A stretch of 64,000 bases of DNA from Candidatus Nanopelagicales bacterium. GTDB taxonomy: Bacteria > Actinomycetota > Actinomycetes > S36-B12. This document shows, piece by piece, positions 45,054 to 53,312 of this stretch (position 1 is its first letter; every line of letters begins with the position of its first letter). Under the pieces are notes generated by a model that saw only the letters and a program-made list of their open reading frames with translations, was not told where the DNA came from and ran no database searches. The stretch covers positions 328,921-392,920 of the forward strand of contig JAGYKV010000018.1 of the NCBI GenBank assembly GCA_018401415.1, written 5' to 3'. The translations under genes and the position numbers were made by a program.

Positions 45054-46642
45054 TCCGTCTCCGCCTGCATTTTCTGGTAGTAAGCGTTCTCTTTATCTTT
45101 ATTGGGGAACACGAAAATCACGACGGCCAATCCAATGAGGGTCAAAACCAATGCCACGCCAATGGCAAGGCTTTTTCCATCGGTGAAGGCCTGGGTTGCG
45201 CCAGCGAGAATCGCTTCGGAGGTCGAACCACTGTATTTCTCGGCCACCTGGGCAGCGGAGAAGTACGAGGATGAAAGTTCTTGTGCCACCGTGGAGGTGA
45301 CTTTCGATGATTCACTCTCGGGCAATGCCGCGAGTTGGGCTCGTACGGAAATTGCATATGCCGCAGCGAGGAATGTGCCCATGGTCGCTTGAATAATTGC
45401 TCCGCCAAGGTCTCGCGTGAGGTCAAGGAAGGCTGAACCCATGCCGGATCTCGCCGGAGGCACCGACCCCATGAGGGCACGAGATGCCGGTGTGACCGAG
45501 AGTCCCACCCCGATTCCCACCAGGGAGTAAGCGGCGATCACCCACCCGATGCTGGCGGATTCAGTCCAGGTGATCAGCATGATGACGAAAGCAATCGCTA
45601 CGGCGGAGAGTCCGAAGGTGAAAGTTAACCGACTACCCTTCGAGATCACCAACTTGCCGGCAACCTGTCCGAAAATCATGGTGCCCAGCGCCATGGGGAT
45701 TACCACGAGTGCCGCAATGAAAGTTGTGTAGCCCAAAACATTTTGGGTGTACTGCTGACCAATGAACATGGCGCCAATCAATGAACCGAACGTGATACTG
45801 CCGGCAAGGAATGCCACCCACATGGTGCGAGCCTTCAACAGCGGCAGGTAAATCAGCGGGCTGGGTGCGCGCGTCTGTCTCCAAAAGAACAGGGCGAGGA
45901 AAACAGCAGAGATCGAGAATGTCCACAGCAGACTCCACTCCAGGCCATCCGCCACCTGCTCAATGGTAATCACCAAAAGCAGCACACCGATAAAGGAGAG
46001 CAGGCCGCCCAGGTGGTCAATGGGTTTCACCTGTTCCCCAGCTTTCCAGGGAAGAACAATGAGCCCAATGATCAGAGCGAAAATAACGATCGGAACATTG
46101 ATCAGGAATACCGATCCCCACCAGAAGGACTCGAGCAGCCAGCCTCCAATGACGGGTCCAATTGCGGCAACGCCACCACCAATTCCCGACCACAATGCAA
46201 TCGCGGTCACCTTGGCGTGGTTCTTATACAAACTCGAGATCAGCGACAGGGTTGTGGGAAACAGCAGGGCCGCGGCAAGACCGGATGTGAACCGACCAAG
46301 TACCAGAATTTCAACATTGGGTGCGAAGGCGGAAATGAAGGCGGTGGGTACGGTGAGAATCGCACCGAGAACAAACATCAGCTTGCGCCCGTAACGATCA
46401 GCAAGTGCACCGAAATACAAAACGGTGGATGCTAGCGCTAATGCGAATGCATTGGCGATTGAAGTGAGATCGCTCTGTGATGCATTGAGATCGCGCCCAA
46501 TAGATGGCAACGCAACATTTGCAATCGACAGTGAAATATTAGAAACAATCGCCCCGGTTACCAGTGCGAGAAGAACAAAGGCGCTCTTCGGTGGCTTGTC
46601 CGAACCGGTGGAGAGGTTATTAGTCTGCTGGGGTGTGCTCAC
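45050..46642 (-). CDS. DHA2-family MFS drug exporter (14 TM)
   Basis: A 530-residue transporter with about 14 helices: SNISLSIANVALPSIGRDL, then the motif-A region GALADRYGRKLMFV, and motif C in LIGGGVAAIGPVIGGWLLE read as IGGGVAAIGPVIGGW. Long periplasmic loop before the last helix (SSYFSAAQVAEKYSGST). Likely exports drugs or amphiphiles. Overlaps the convergent DUF2231 stop by four bases. Confidence 0.9.
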   Translation of the reverse strand: MSTPQQTNNLSTGSDKPPKSAFVLLALVTGAIVSNISLSIANVALPSIGRDLNASQSDLTSIANAFALALASTVLYFGALADRYGRKLMFVLGAILTVPTAFISAFAPNVEILVLGRFTSGLAAALLFPTTLSLISSLYKNHAKVTAIALWSGIGGGVAAIGPVIGGWLLESFWWGSVFLINVPIVIFALIIGLIVLPWKAGEQVKPIDHLGGLLSFIGVLLLVITIEQVADGLEWSLLWTFSISAVFLALFFWRQTRAPSPLIYLPLLKARTMWVAFLAGSITFGSLIGAMFIGQQYTQNVLGYTTFIAALVVIPMALGTMIFGQVAGKLVISKGSRLTFTFGLSAVAIAFVIMLITWTESASIGWVIAAYSLVGIGVGLSVTPASRALMGSVPPARSGMGSAFLDLTRDLGGAIIQATMGTFLAAAYAISVRAQLAALPESESSKVTSTVAQELSSSYFSAAQVAEKYSGSTSEAILAGATQAFTDGKSLAIGVALVLTLIGLAVVIFVFPNKDKENAYYQKMQAETD

Positions 46643-46683
46643 CGTACAAGACTAGTGAACCTTTGTGGATTTTCAGTCGACTT

Positions 46684-47082
46684 CTAGGCGACTGCCACTC
46701 CGGATTCCGATGCCGCCGTTATGAGGGCTTTATCGAGAGTTGCGATTGGGGAACCGGTGAGAATTGCTAAGCGGAGGTAAGTAGCGTCGTACGCCGAAAG
46801 GTTGTGGGCGAGTGCGGTGACCACGATCATTTCGGGGTCACCGGGATCAACAACGGCAATTGGTAGCTTCAAGATGTCCTGCAGGATGCCCCCGGTTTGG
46901 TTACCCGTGAGGTCCCCTCGTCGCTGCCAGGTGGTGAGGGCGTTAATAACTTCGAAACGCCAGAGTGGCGGAACGATTGCAACGTGGGTCTCAAAAAGTG
47001 AGCGTTTTGCCAGGGCCGCGGGCGGGGCCTTGACGGTGAACCATTCGAGTGCCAATGAAGCGTCGAGTACAAACGAGTTCAC
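46684..47082 (-). CDS. VapC-type PIN-domain toxin
   Basis: A 132-residue PIN protein: Asp in FVLDASLALEW (residue 7), Glu in RFEVINAL (near 44), Asp in LSAYDATYLRLA (near 98) and Asp in IATLDKAL. Intact frame. Overlaps the antitoxin stop by four bases. Third intact PIN toxin of the window. Confidence 0.85.
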   Translation of the reverse strand: MNSFVLDASLALEWFTVKAPPAALAKRSLFETHVAIVPPLWRFEVINALTTWQRRGDLTGNQTGGILQDILKLPIAVVDPGDPEMIVVTALAHNLSAYDATYLRLAILTGSPIATLDKALITAASESGVAVA

Positions 47083-47351
47083 GAACGCCCGGACTCAATA
47101 TCGGCCTTTATAGATGATTCGGGGGTCAGTGTCACAAGACGCGAGTTCACGCGTTCCCAGAAATCAGACCAGTTCATGTGCGGTTCAGTTTCAGTAGCGG
47201 GCACTAATCGTGCAACCGGTCGTCCATGTTTTGTGATCGTGACTTCTTCACCCTTCTCGACCCGGTTCAGTAACTCCGAGAGGTGAGTTTTGGCTTCAAA
47301 GGCACCAACGGATGTACCAACGGATTTAGATGTGCCCACAGACATAGCCAC
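47079..47351 (-). CDS. Phd/YefM-type antitoxin
   Basis: A 90-residue protein (or 88 from ATG 47345): VGAFEAKTHLSELLNRVEKGEEVTITKHG, a Phd/YefM DNA-binding core, then RPVARLVP and a toxin-binding tail. The N-terminus carries a short duplication SVGTSKSVGTSVG. Pairs with the PIN toxin, a Phd-VapC hybrid arrangement that is common. Confidence 0.85.
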   Translation of the reverse strand: MAMSVGTSKSVGTSVGAFEAKTHLSELLNRVEKGEEVTITKHGRPVARLVPATETEPHMNWSDFWERVNSRLVTLTPESSIKADIESGRS

Positions 47352-47518
47352 ACCGTAGAAGTAATAAAACTGGTTGTCAACTAGTCTTATTTGCGCGAGC
47401 TTCTCATTTTGTGTATTCCTGAATCAGCATGTCATGGCAAGTGCGAACCCGCTCGGATTGGTTGATGGCGGCCATGGTGATGCCTGCATCTACGGTTTTA
47501 GGGTGCCGATCCTTTTGT

Positions 47519-48946
47519 CTAGCGGCGCACTTGCACCGGCGTTGAAGTCGCGCCAAGCGTGTTGAGCACGGGGGTGAAGGTGACCGATGCGCGGCAGGAG
47601 ATTCTGGTGCGAACATCTTTAACTCGGGGGGTAAAGGCCTTGCCGTTGGCACCAGGGATGGCCTTGCCGTTGCGCAGCCACTGGTAACGAATTGTTTCCG
47701 TTGTCCAGCCGGAGGTGTTATTCACTGCGCATGACAGACGCGAGCCGATCTTGGCCGTTCCTTTGACCCTCGTTTGCAAGATGGGGCCCGAACCCGTTCC
47801 GATGGAATCGATCTGCAGGGCATAAGCGGAGGATGCTTGGGTGACCAGACTCGGTGACCAGAGGTTGCCATCAGGGCCAACTGCTAAATCCATGGGTATC
47901 GCGTTGGCGGTCGGAAGAGTCACCGGGGTAATCACACCAGCCGAGGTGACCTTGGCAAGTGCGTTCGTACCACCCAGAGTGATCCAGAGATCGCTGCCGG
48001 AGCCGATCGTGATTTGGGTGGGCCCGGAATTGCTCACGGGCGAGGTGAACTCGGTGACCGCGCCCGCGGTGGTCATGCGACCCACCTGGTTGTCGGCTGG
48101 CTCGGTGAACCACAGGTTTCCGTCTGAACCGGTGGTGATGTCGCTGAGCCGGATTTGTTGTGGTGCATTCGCAGCTGGAATCGCGGTGTCCACGGGGAAC
48201 GTGGTGACGACTCCGTCCATGGTGATCCGACCGATTCGGCTCACGGCAGGGATAGTGAACCACACACTATTGTCCGGCCCAGCGGTCATGAGGTAGCCGC
48301 ACATATTGCAGTCATTGGATACCGTGATCGTTGTGGGTCCGGTGCTGCCAGGTGCGGGGATCGGGAATTGGGTAATGGCTCCTGAGGGGGTGATTCGCGT
48401 GATCCCATTCGCGAAGTCCAGCGCCACCCACATGTTCCCGTCCGGCCCTGCCGTGATGCCAAGAGGATGGGAGTTCGCGGTTGGAAGGGCGTAGGTGGTG
48501 ATGACACCCGACATGTTGATCTTGCCGACCATGTTCGTATAGAAGGCGGTGAACCACATGTTGCCATCCGGTCCGGCCGTGATTTCGAACAGGCCGAAAC
48601 CGTTTTGCGGATCTGGGGTGGTCGGTACGGGGAAGAACGTGGTCGCACCGGCGGGGGTGATCCGCCCAATGGAGTTGTTGGCGTTGTCGGTGAACCACAT
48701 GTTGCCGTCGGGACCTGCCGCGATGGCGTTCCCGCCGTAGCCTGCCGGTCCAATGGGGAACGTGGTGAAGTCACCCACCGGCGCAGCCGATGCAACACTC
48801 GCAGACATGATGCTCACAGGGGTAATGCTCAGAACTCCTGCGACCAGCACCGTGAGAACTCGGGAGGCAGCGCGCGAGGTGCGGCGCGATGATTCATGCC
48901 GACCATGTCCCGTGGGTGTCCAACTCGGTACTTCGCGCTTTTCCAT
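47519..48946 (-). CDS. Secreted Vgb-like beta-propeller protein
   Basis: A 475-residue protein with a signal peptide (hydrophobic 30-50, cleavage after SVASA). It has six or seven blades, each containing G-PDGNMWFTD/E and a following IGRI-type strand (TAGPDGNMWFT, ITTGSDGNLWFTEP, VGPDGNLWSPS). These are the hallmark of virginiamycin B lyase-like propellers. The C-terminal 100 residues form an Ig-like/Ig-fold module (TAKIGSRLSCAVNNTSGW, YQWLRNGKAIPGA). True lyase activity is not implied; a surface or matrix role is plausible. Confidence 0.8.
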   Translation of the reverse strand: MEKREVPSWTPTGHGRHESSRRTSRAASRVLTVLVAGVLSITPVSIMSASVASAAPVGDFTTFPIGPAGYGGNAIAAGPDGNMWFTDNANNSIGRITPAGATTFFPVPTTPDPQNGFGLFEITAGPDGNMWFTAFYTNMVGKINMSGVITTYALPTANSHPLGITAGPDGNMWVALDFANGITRITPSGAITQFPIPAPGSTGPTTITVSNDCNMCGYLMTAGPDNSVWFTIPAVSRIGRITMDGVVTTFPVDTAIPAANAPQQIRLSDITTGSDGNLWFTEPADNQVGRMTTAGAVTEFTSPVSNSGPTQITIGSGSDLWITLGGTNALAKVTSAGVITPVTLPTANAIPMDLAVGPDGNLWSPSLVTQASSAYALQIDSIGTGSGPILQTRVKGTAKIGSRLSCAVNNTSGWTTETIRYQWLRNGKAIPGANGKAFTPRVKDVRTRISCRASVTFTPVLNTLGATSTPVQVRR

Positions 48947-48999
48947 TAGCGCACGCTAACGCATGGTGGCGCAGTGGCGGAGGAGAACTTCACCAAGGT

Positions 49000-50727
49000 T
49001 CAGCAGGTGTGTGAACTCACGACAGTGTGGTGATCAACCGGGTGAGTCGCGGCCGCCTCGACTTCCTGGATCTGAGTCATGAAGGAATCCAGGTCAACCT
49101 TTTTTCCTGACAGCCAGGTTCCCTGCACTTTGACTTCGGTGGCAAGAGTCATTGGTTCGGCCATGTACGGATCCATGGATAACTCAACGAGGTCTGCATA
49201 CAGGCCAACGGCGAGCGAGCCGATTTCGTTCTCTTGGTGAAGCATGTATGCCGCACCGGTGGTTTCCGCCTTAAGAGCATCTTCCAGACTGATGATCTGA
49301 TTGGGCCCGTGCACTTGACCTGAATCCGTGGCGCGAGTGATGGCCGTCTGAATGTTGAGGAGGGGATTTGGTGGACTGACCGGGCCGTCGTTGTGGAAAG
49401 ACAGGTGTGCTCCCGCATTTACCGCGTCGCCCCAGCGCATCCACTGTGACCCGATCTCTGGCGGGAACATGGTGCCGTCGAGCAGGTCGCCCCAATAAAT
49501 GAACTGGAATGGTCCGAGTGAAATGGTGACGCCCATGTCAACGGCTCGCTGGAACTGGTCGCCGCGGCAGCCACCGCAGTGTTCAATCCGCCAACGGTGA
49601 TCGGTGCCCATCAAGTTGTTGTTGGTGAGTGCTTCTTCGTATGCGTCTAGAACAACGTCAAGACCAACATCGCCGTTCACGTGGAAAGCCATCTGCCATC
49701 CCAGGGGGGCGAACTTGGCGAGAAGGGCATCCAACTCCACCCGGGTGTAATTCATCATGGAGGTGCCGCTGGGCCCGAGGGGAATTTCTGCTGCCTGCAC
49801 GGCGGGTGTGTCCAAGTAGGGGAACGAAGATGCAATTGTTCCCACCCACGGTGAACCGTCAGCCCACAACTTGATCCCCTGCTTGCGCAGCATGGATGGA
49901 TCAGGTGAGACGACCTGCACGCCGGCATCCGAATCGATTGCCATGTGATACAGCGAGATGCGCACCGGAGAGTTCGGTCGTGTTGTCAGTGCTTCGTACC
50001 CTTTCAACACTTTGGTGGCGTAGGTCATTTCAGATGTCGCTGTTATGCCAAACCCGGCCATGTATTGCAACCATCGGGCTCCCGACTCCAATGGCAGTGG
50101 TACTGCATCCTGCAATGTCGGCATGATCGCCGCCAACGTCGCTGCGGTTTCAAAAGCAACCCCGTTCGATGTGCCATCAGCATTACGGCCGTAACGAGCC
50201 CCGACCGGATCCGCTGGCGGCTTACCGTCGGCCCATTGATTAAACGCAATGACAGCCGAGTTGAAATAGGCCGCATGGCCGGAGTTGTCGAGTACCACTG
50301 CTCGCCGGGTGGGGAAAAACTTGTCGAGGTCCACGTTTGTTTGCAATGGTGCCTGCTGCAGCATGCGATCCAGGCCATTGAAAATAACCGGTTGATCAGG
50401 TGGTAATTCGGCATTGACCTTGGTCCACAGGGCTTGGACGTCGCTGAAGTGCGGGTAACCGACATAAGGCGCAATCCAATACGAAGGTGACTGCGTCACC
50501 ATTCCGGCAAGCATCGGGTGGCTGTGTGCTTCAATAAAGCCCGGCATGAGCACGGTTGTTCCGAGATCGGTAATCGCTACACCTGGCGCAGCAGTTTGAC
50601 ACTCGGCCACCGAACCAACGGCCACGATCTTGCCAGTTGTGTCATCGATGGCGATTGCTTCTGCCCGTGGATTCGATGGATTCATGGTGATAACACTGGA
50701 TGCCTTGAGAATTAGATTTGCAGTCAT
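49000..50727 (-). CDS. YtcJ-type amidohydrolase
   Basis: A 575-residue metal-dependent hydrolase: first-strand metal motif GFIEAHSHPM (near residue 68), Lys-less middle with KLWADGSPWVG, the HVNGD His (near 355), RIEHCGG (near 388) and a FHNDGPVSP Asp near 470. C-terminal composite domain returns (ALKAETTGAAYMLHQENEIGSLAVG). Related enzymes hydrolyse amides such as formamides or hydantoin-like bonds. Together with the following Ntn hydrolase gene it suggests amide or N-acyl breakdown. Confidence 0.85.
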   Translation of the reverse strand: MTANLILKASSVITMNPSNPRAEAIAIDDTTGKIVAVGSVAECQTAAPGVAITDLGTTVLMPGFIEAHSHPMLAGMVTQSPSYWIAPYVGYPHFSDVQALWTKVNAELPPDQPVIFNGLDRMLQQAPLQTNVDLDKFFPTRRAVVLDNSGHAAYFNSAVIAFNQWADGKPPADPVGARYGRNADGTSNGVAFETAATLAAIMPTLQDAVPLPLESGARWLQYMAGFGITATSEMTYATKVLKGYEALTTRPNSPVRISLYHMAIDSDAGVQVVSPDPSMLRKQGIKLWADGSPWVGTIASSFPYLDTPAVQAAEIPLGPSGTSMMNYTRVELDALLAKFAPLGWQMAFHVNGDVGLDVVLDAYEEALTNNNLMGTDHRWRIEHCGGCRGDQFQRAVDMGVTISLGPFQFIYWGDLLDGTMFPPEIGSQWMRWGDAVNAGAHLSFHNDGPVSPPNPLLNIQTAITRATDSGQVHGPNQIISLEDALKAETTGAAYMLHQENEIGSLAVGLYADLVELSMDPYMAEPMTLATEVKVQGTWLSGKKVDLDSFMTQIQEVEAAATHPVDHHTVVSSHTC

Positions 50728-50765
50728 GTCAATCCTTTTGCTGTGAGTTGAGTCAGCCGGGCGAA

Positions 50766-51759
50766 TCAGATGGTGAGTGCTTGAGGACCGCCGCCAGTAG
50801 GCAGTGGAACATTGCGCGAGTTGCTGAAATCAGTTGTAGCCAGTTCAATGACGAACCACTGGGGATCGCTGTACGTATTCACCAAGTATCTATTGGCGGT
50901 CAAATCGCACACTGTTGACCACATGGTCAACTCGGGTTCGGCACCATCGGGTTTTTCGTCAACTGTTCCCGCAACAATGTCGAAACCATGCAGAACTCGA
51001 ATTGTTCCCAATTCCGCCGCCTGTTGGTCTGCGGGTGTGGTTGCAAAGCGAACCATGGTGAGTGCGCGAATGAATCGACTCGGAGAGGTGCCATCGGCAG
51101 GGAGTCCACGAAAACCCTGTCCCTGAGCAAACGGGGCGAATGTTGTGCCCCCACTTCAATGGGTGCGGGATTCTCTGGCGAGAAACTCAGGTAGTTCAGA
51201 AACGTTGGTTAGGTGCCAGTCAAGGTAGGGCGAGTTGGTAGCAACCTGGACAGGATTGTCAACAATTCGCATGCCGTCTGGGTGGAATTCGGCGACCACA
51301 CACGAGTCTTTGTCATGCACAATAATGTGCAGTGGCAGTGCAATGGGAATTCCCTGTGGAACCACGTTCACCACATTGCATGTTGCCAACGCAGCCTTGG
51401 CCTCCGCGGTTGTAGAACACGTTCCTAAGACAGAATCCAATGACATCGAGAATGCCGATATCTGAGCCATCGTTCTTGGGTGCGTAGTAGGTGCAATGGT
51501 CGGGCATGTAAAGGGCATGCGCCGAAAGGCCCGCAGAGTTCATGCCGTCTGCGAACCATTGTGGATTGCTGAATCCTGAGAAACCAACGACACCGTAGGT
51601 GCTCTGCCACTTTTTCCCATTGGGAACTATTTGGCTCTGATGTGACGCATTGGCAGCGAGCACGGCTAGGTCCCATGGAAGTACGTTCGGGAATTCCATG
51701 GTGCGACCAACGCACACCGTGCCATCTGTGGCGGTCGGATACTTGAAATTTGTACACAC
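50766..51759 (-). pseudogene. Choloylglycine/penicillin-V-acylase-type Ntn hydrolase, three frameshifts
   Basis: The first frame starts MCTNFKYPTATDG with the catalytic Cys2 and continues through GRTMEFPNVL, MNSAGLSAHALYM to IGFCL. The next frame resumes GTCSTTAEAKAALATCNVV, NSPYLDWHLTNVS. Another gives NYLSFSPENPAPIEVG. A final one resumes TTFAPFAQGQGFRGLPAD and MVRFATTPADQQ to the stop at 50766. Two joins (near 51426 and 51196) behave as +1 and the third (C5 at 51148-51152 on plus) as -1. Repaired length is about 330 residues. It cleaves amide bonds such as conjugated bile acids, penicillin V or acyl-homoserine lactones. Confidence 0.8.
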
Positions 51760-51771
51760 TTTGTGGTCCTT

Positions 51772-51972
51772 TTATTTGTCTGAATCAGTAGACGCGGCTG
51801 AAATCAGAGTGACTGCTGTAAACGCAGAGCTGTAACTGGTTACTGCAAAGGCTTCCTCACCAAGTTGAGTTATTGGATCATCGTCTGAGTTCACATGCTG
51901 ATTAATGGATGTGAGTGCCGTTCCAATGGAGTCTGGCTGAACCCCGGCTGTTGTAGGCGAGGTTGTTGCCAT
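51772..51972 (-). CDS. Small protein upstream of the Ntn hydrolase
   Basis: A 66-residue protein starting MATTSPTTAGVQPDS with GGAGG four to five bases before ATG 51972. Thr/Ser-rich, acidic, no membrane segment (HVNSDDDPITQLGEEAF; FTAVTLISAASTDSDK). It ends 12 bases before the hydrolase start and shares its direction, so the two form an operon. Not recognised. Confidence 0.55.
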   Translation of the reverse strand: MATTSPTTAGVQPDSIGTALTSINQHVNSDDDPITQLGEEAFAVTSYSSAFTAVTLISAASTDSDK

Positions 51973-52119
51973 GAATCCTCCAGGGATTGAGGTGTTCTCA
52001 ACTGGTTTCAGAACCACCCAGTTGGAGGACATTGACTCGTTGAATCCTAGCCGTGGAGTAAGCCTTGTCAAAATTCGATGGGGAGCAGGCAAAGGCCCCA
52101 TCACGGTGTGACGCTGGTA

Positions 52120-52827
52120 TTAACCGGGGCTGCAGGCGGTGATGACGCCACCTTCAATCTCGACGTTGAGGCGCCCCGGGTTTAAATCCATGGTTGCCGG
52201 GAAGGATTCACCGTCTTCTTTGATGATGCGAAAGACGTAGCCTTGATCCTCTGCTGCTGCGCGCACTTGATCAGTTGTCGCACCAGCGGCAACGAGGGTG
52301 TCACACAGCGCTTGAACATTTGGCAGCTCTTCGGGGCCATATATAGGTGTGTCATATAGCCCAATGGTCTCCACGACGGTGAACTCAATCGAACTGTTAT
52401 CTGTAGTCAATGTGAGGGTGTCTTCAGATGTGGTGATTTGTGGTGAGGCGTTGAGAAACGCGATAAGCCACTCATCTTGCAACATGAGTGGTTCTTCGCA
52501 CATCATCATGCTGCTGGCCAAGGGTGAAGATGCGGTGAGCCGACCGTCTTCGATGGCAGCGCTGCCGAACAGCGTGTTGCAGCCTGCATTCACCGAGATG
52601 CCGTCTTCCGTGAAGGTGAGGGTGATGGGGGTTTCTGTGGCCAGGGCTCGCTGAGACCCGTTCTCCTGAATATCTGATGAGCTATAACTCAATGCAACCA
52701 AGTCTGCGAAGGTGACGTCGCTGGTCCCTGAAGTTGCATTGCCGCATGCCGTGAGCGTAAGTAGCAGACCACCGCCGGCCAATGCAATCGTTGCAGCGCG
52801 GTGCATACGCATGTCTGATCCCTTCAT
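52120..52827 (-). CDS. Lipoprotein with META (HslJ-like) domain fused to an I78-type protease inhibitor domain
   Basis: A 235-residue lipoprotein (lipobox LTAC, Cys near 28). Residues about 60-150 form a META/HslJ domain: LTFTEDGISVNAGCNTLFG with SMMMCEEPLM. Residues about 170-235 match the potato-inhibitor-like I78 family: VQALCDTLVAAGATTDQVRA split as LCDTLVAAGAT and VRAAAEDQGYVFRI, then MDLNPGRLNVEIEGGVITAC with final Cys, read as DLNPGRLNVEI. The I78 domain should inhibit serine proteases outside the cell. The combination on one lipid anchor is noteworthy. Confidence 0.75.
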   Translation of the reverse strand: MKGSDMRMHRAATIALAGGGLLLTLTACGNATSGTSDVTFADLVALSYSSSDIQENGSQRALATETPITLTFTEDGISVNAGCNTLFGSAAIEDGRLTASSPLASSMMMCEEPLMLQDEWLIAFLNASPQITTSEDTLTLTTDNSSIEFTVVETIGLYDTPIYGPEELPNVQALCDTLVAAGATTDQVRAAAEDQGYVFRIIKEDGESFPATMDLNPGRLNVEIEGGVITACSPG

Positions 52828-53312
52828 CCGCTTCTAAGCAAATCACGGCTTTGACGCTTACGAGGGGCAGCCCGATCCTTTGGCTGGTCATATTTCTGAC
52901 AAGTTAGTTAAAGCTGTTTCCCATTTGGTTCCCCACCCAGGCAAAGCCACTTAACCCTGAAAGCGGAACCCAAACGTCAAGGATCAGCCGAAACAACACA
53001 CTCACGGACTTGGTGGGAGCGCAGGTTATCCACGAACAATAGCGTTAGTTTTTCCTGGAAACTATCTACGATTTCTTTCAATTCCTTTAAATCGAAGGTA
53101 CCCCATTCAATTGGCCAAATTTCGGTGTGGCCATCGGCCGATAGCACTCGACCCTGGGAATTCCGTCACCACACGAACCCGAAACACTGCACACCGCATC
53201 CGAAAGCGCGTAAAAGCCGAGCATTCCGCTCGGTCGGCTCCGGCAGCGTTGGGATCTCCCTGCCCGTTTTAGGGATACTAAAAGCCCTGCGTCTATCGAA
53301 GGTGTCCGTCGA
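52828..53312. other. Intergenic region (485 bp)
   Basis: No convincing gene. It contains a DnaA-box-like TTATCCACG near 53026, AT-rich patches near 53045-53090, and a TACTAA -10-like box shortly before the FN3 gene, whose start is preceded by GAAGGTG. No hairpin-plus-T terminator was found for the lipoprotein operon. Confidence 0.5.

Noticed and set aside
53020..53040. Replication origin suggested by a DnaA-box-like TTATCCACG
   Set aside because: A single imperfect box with no cluster and no dnaA/dnaN/gyrB nearby.
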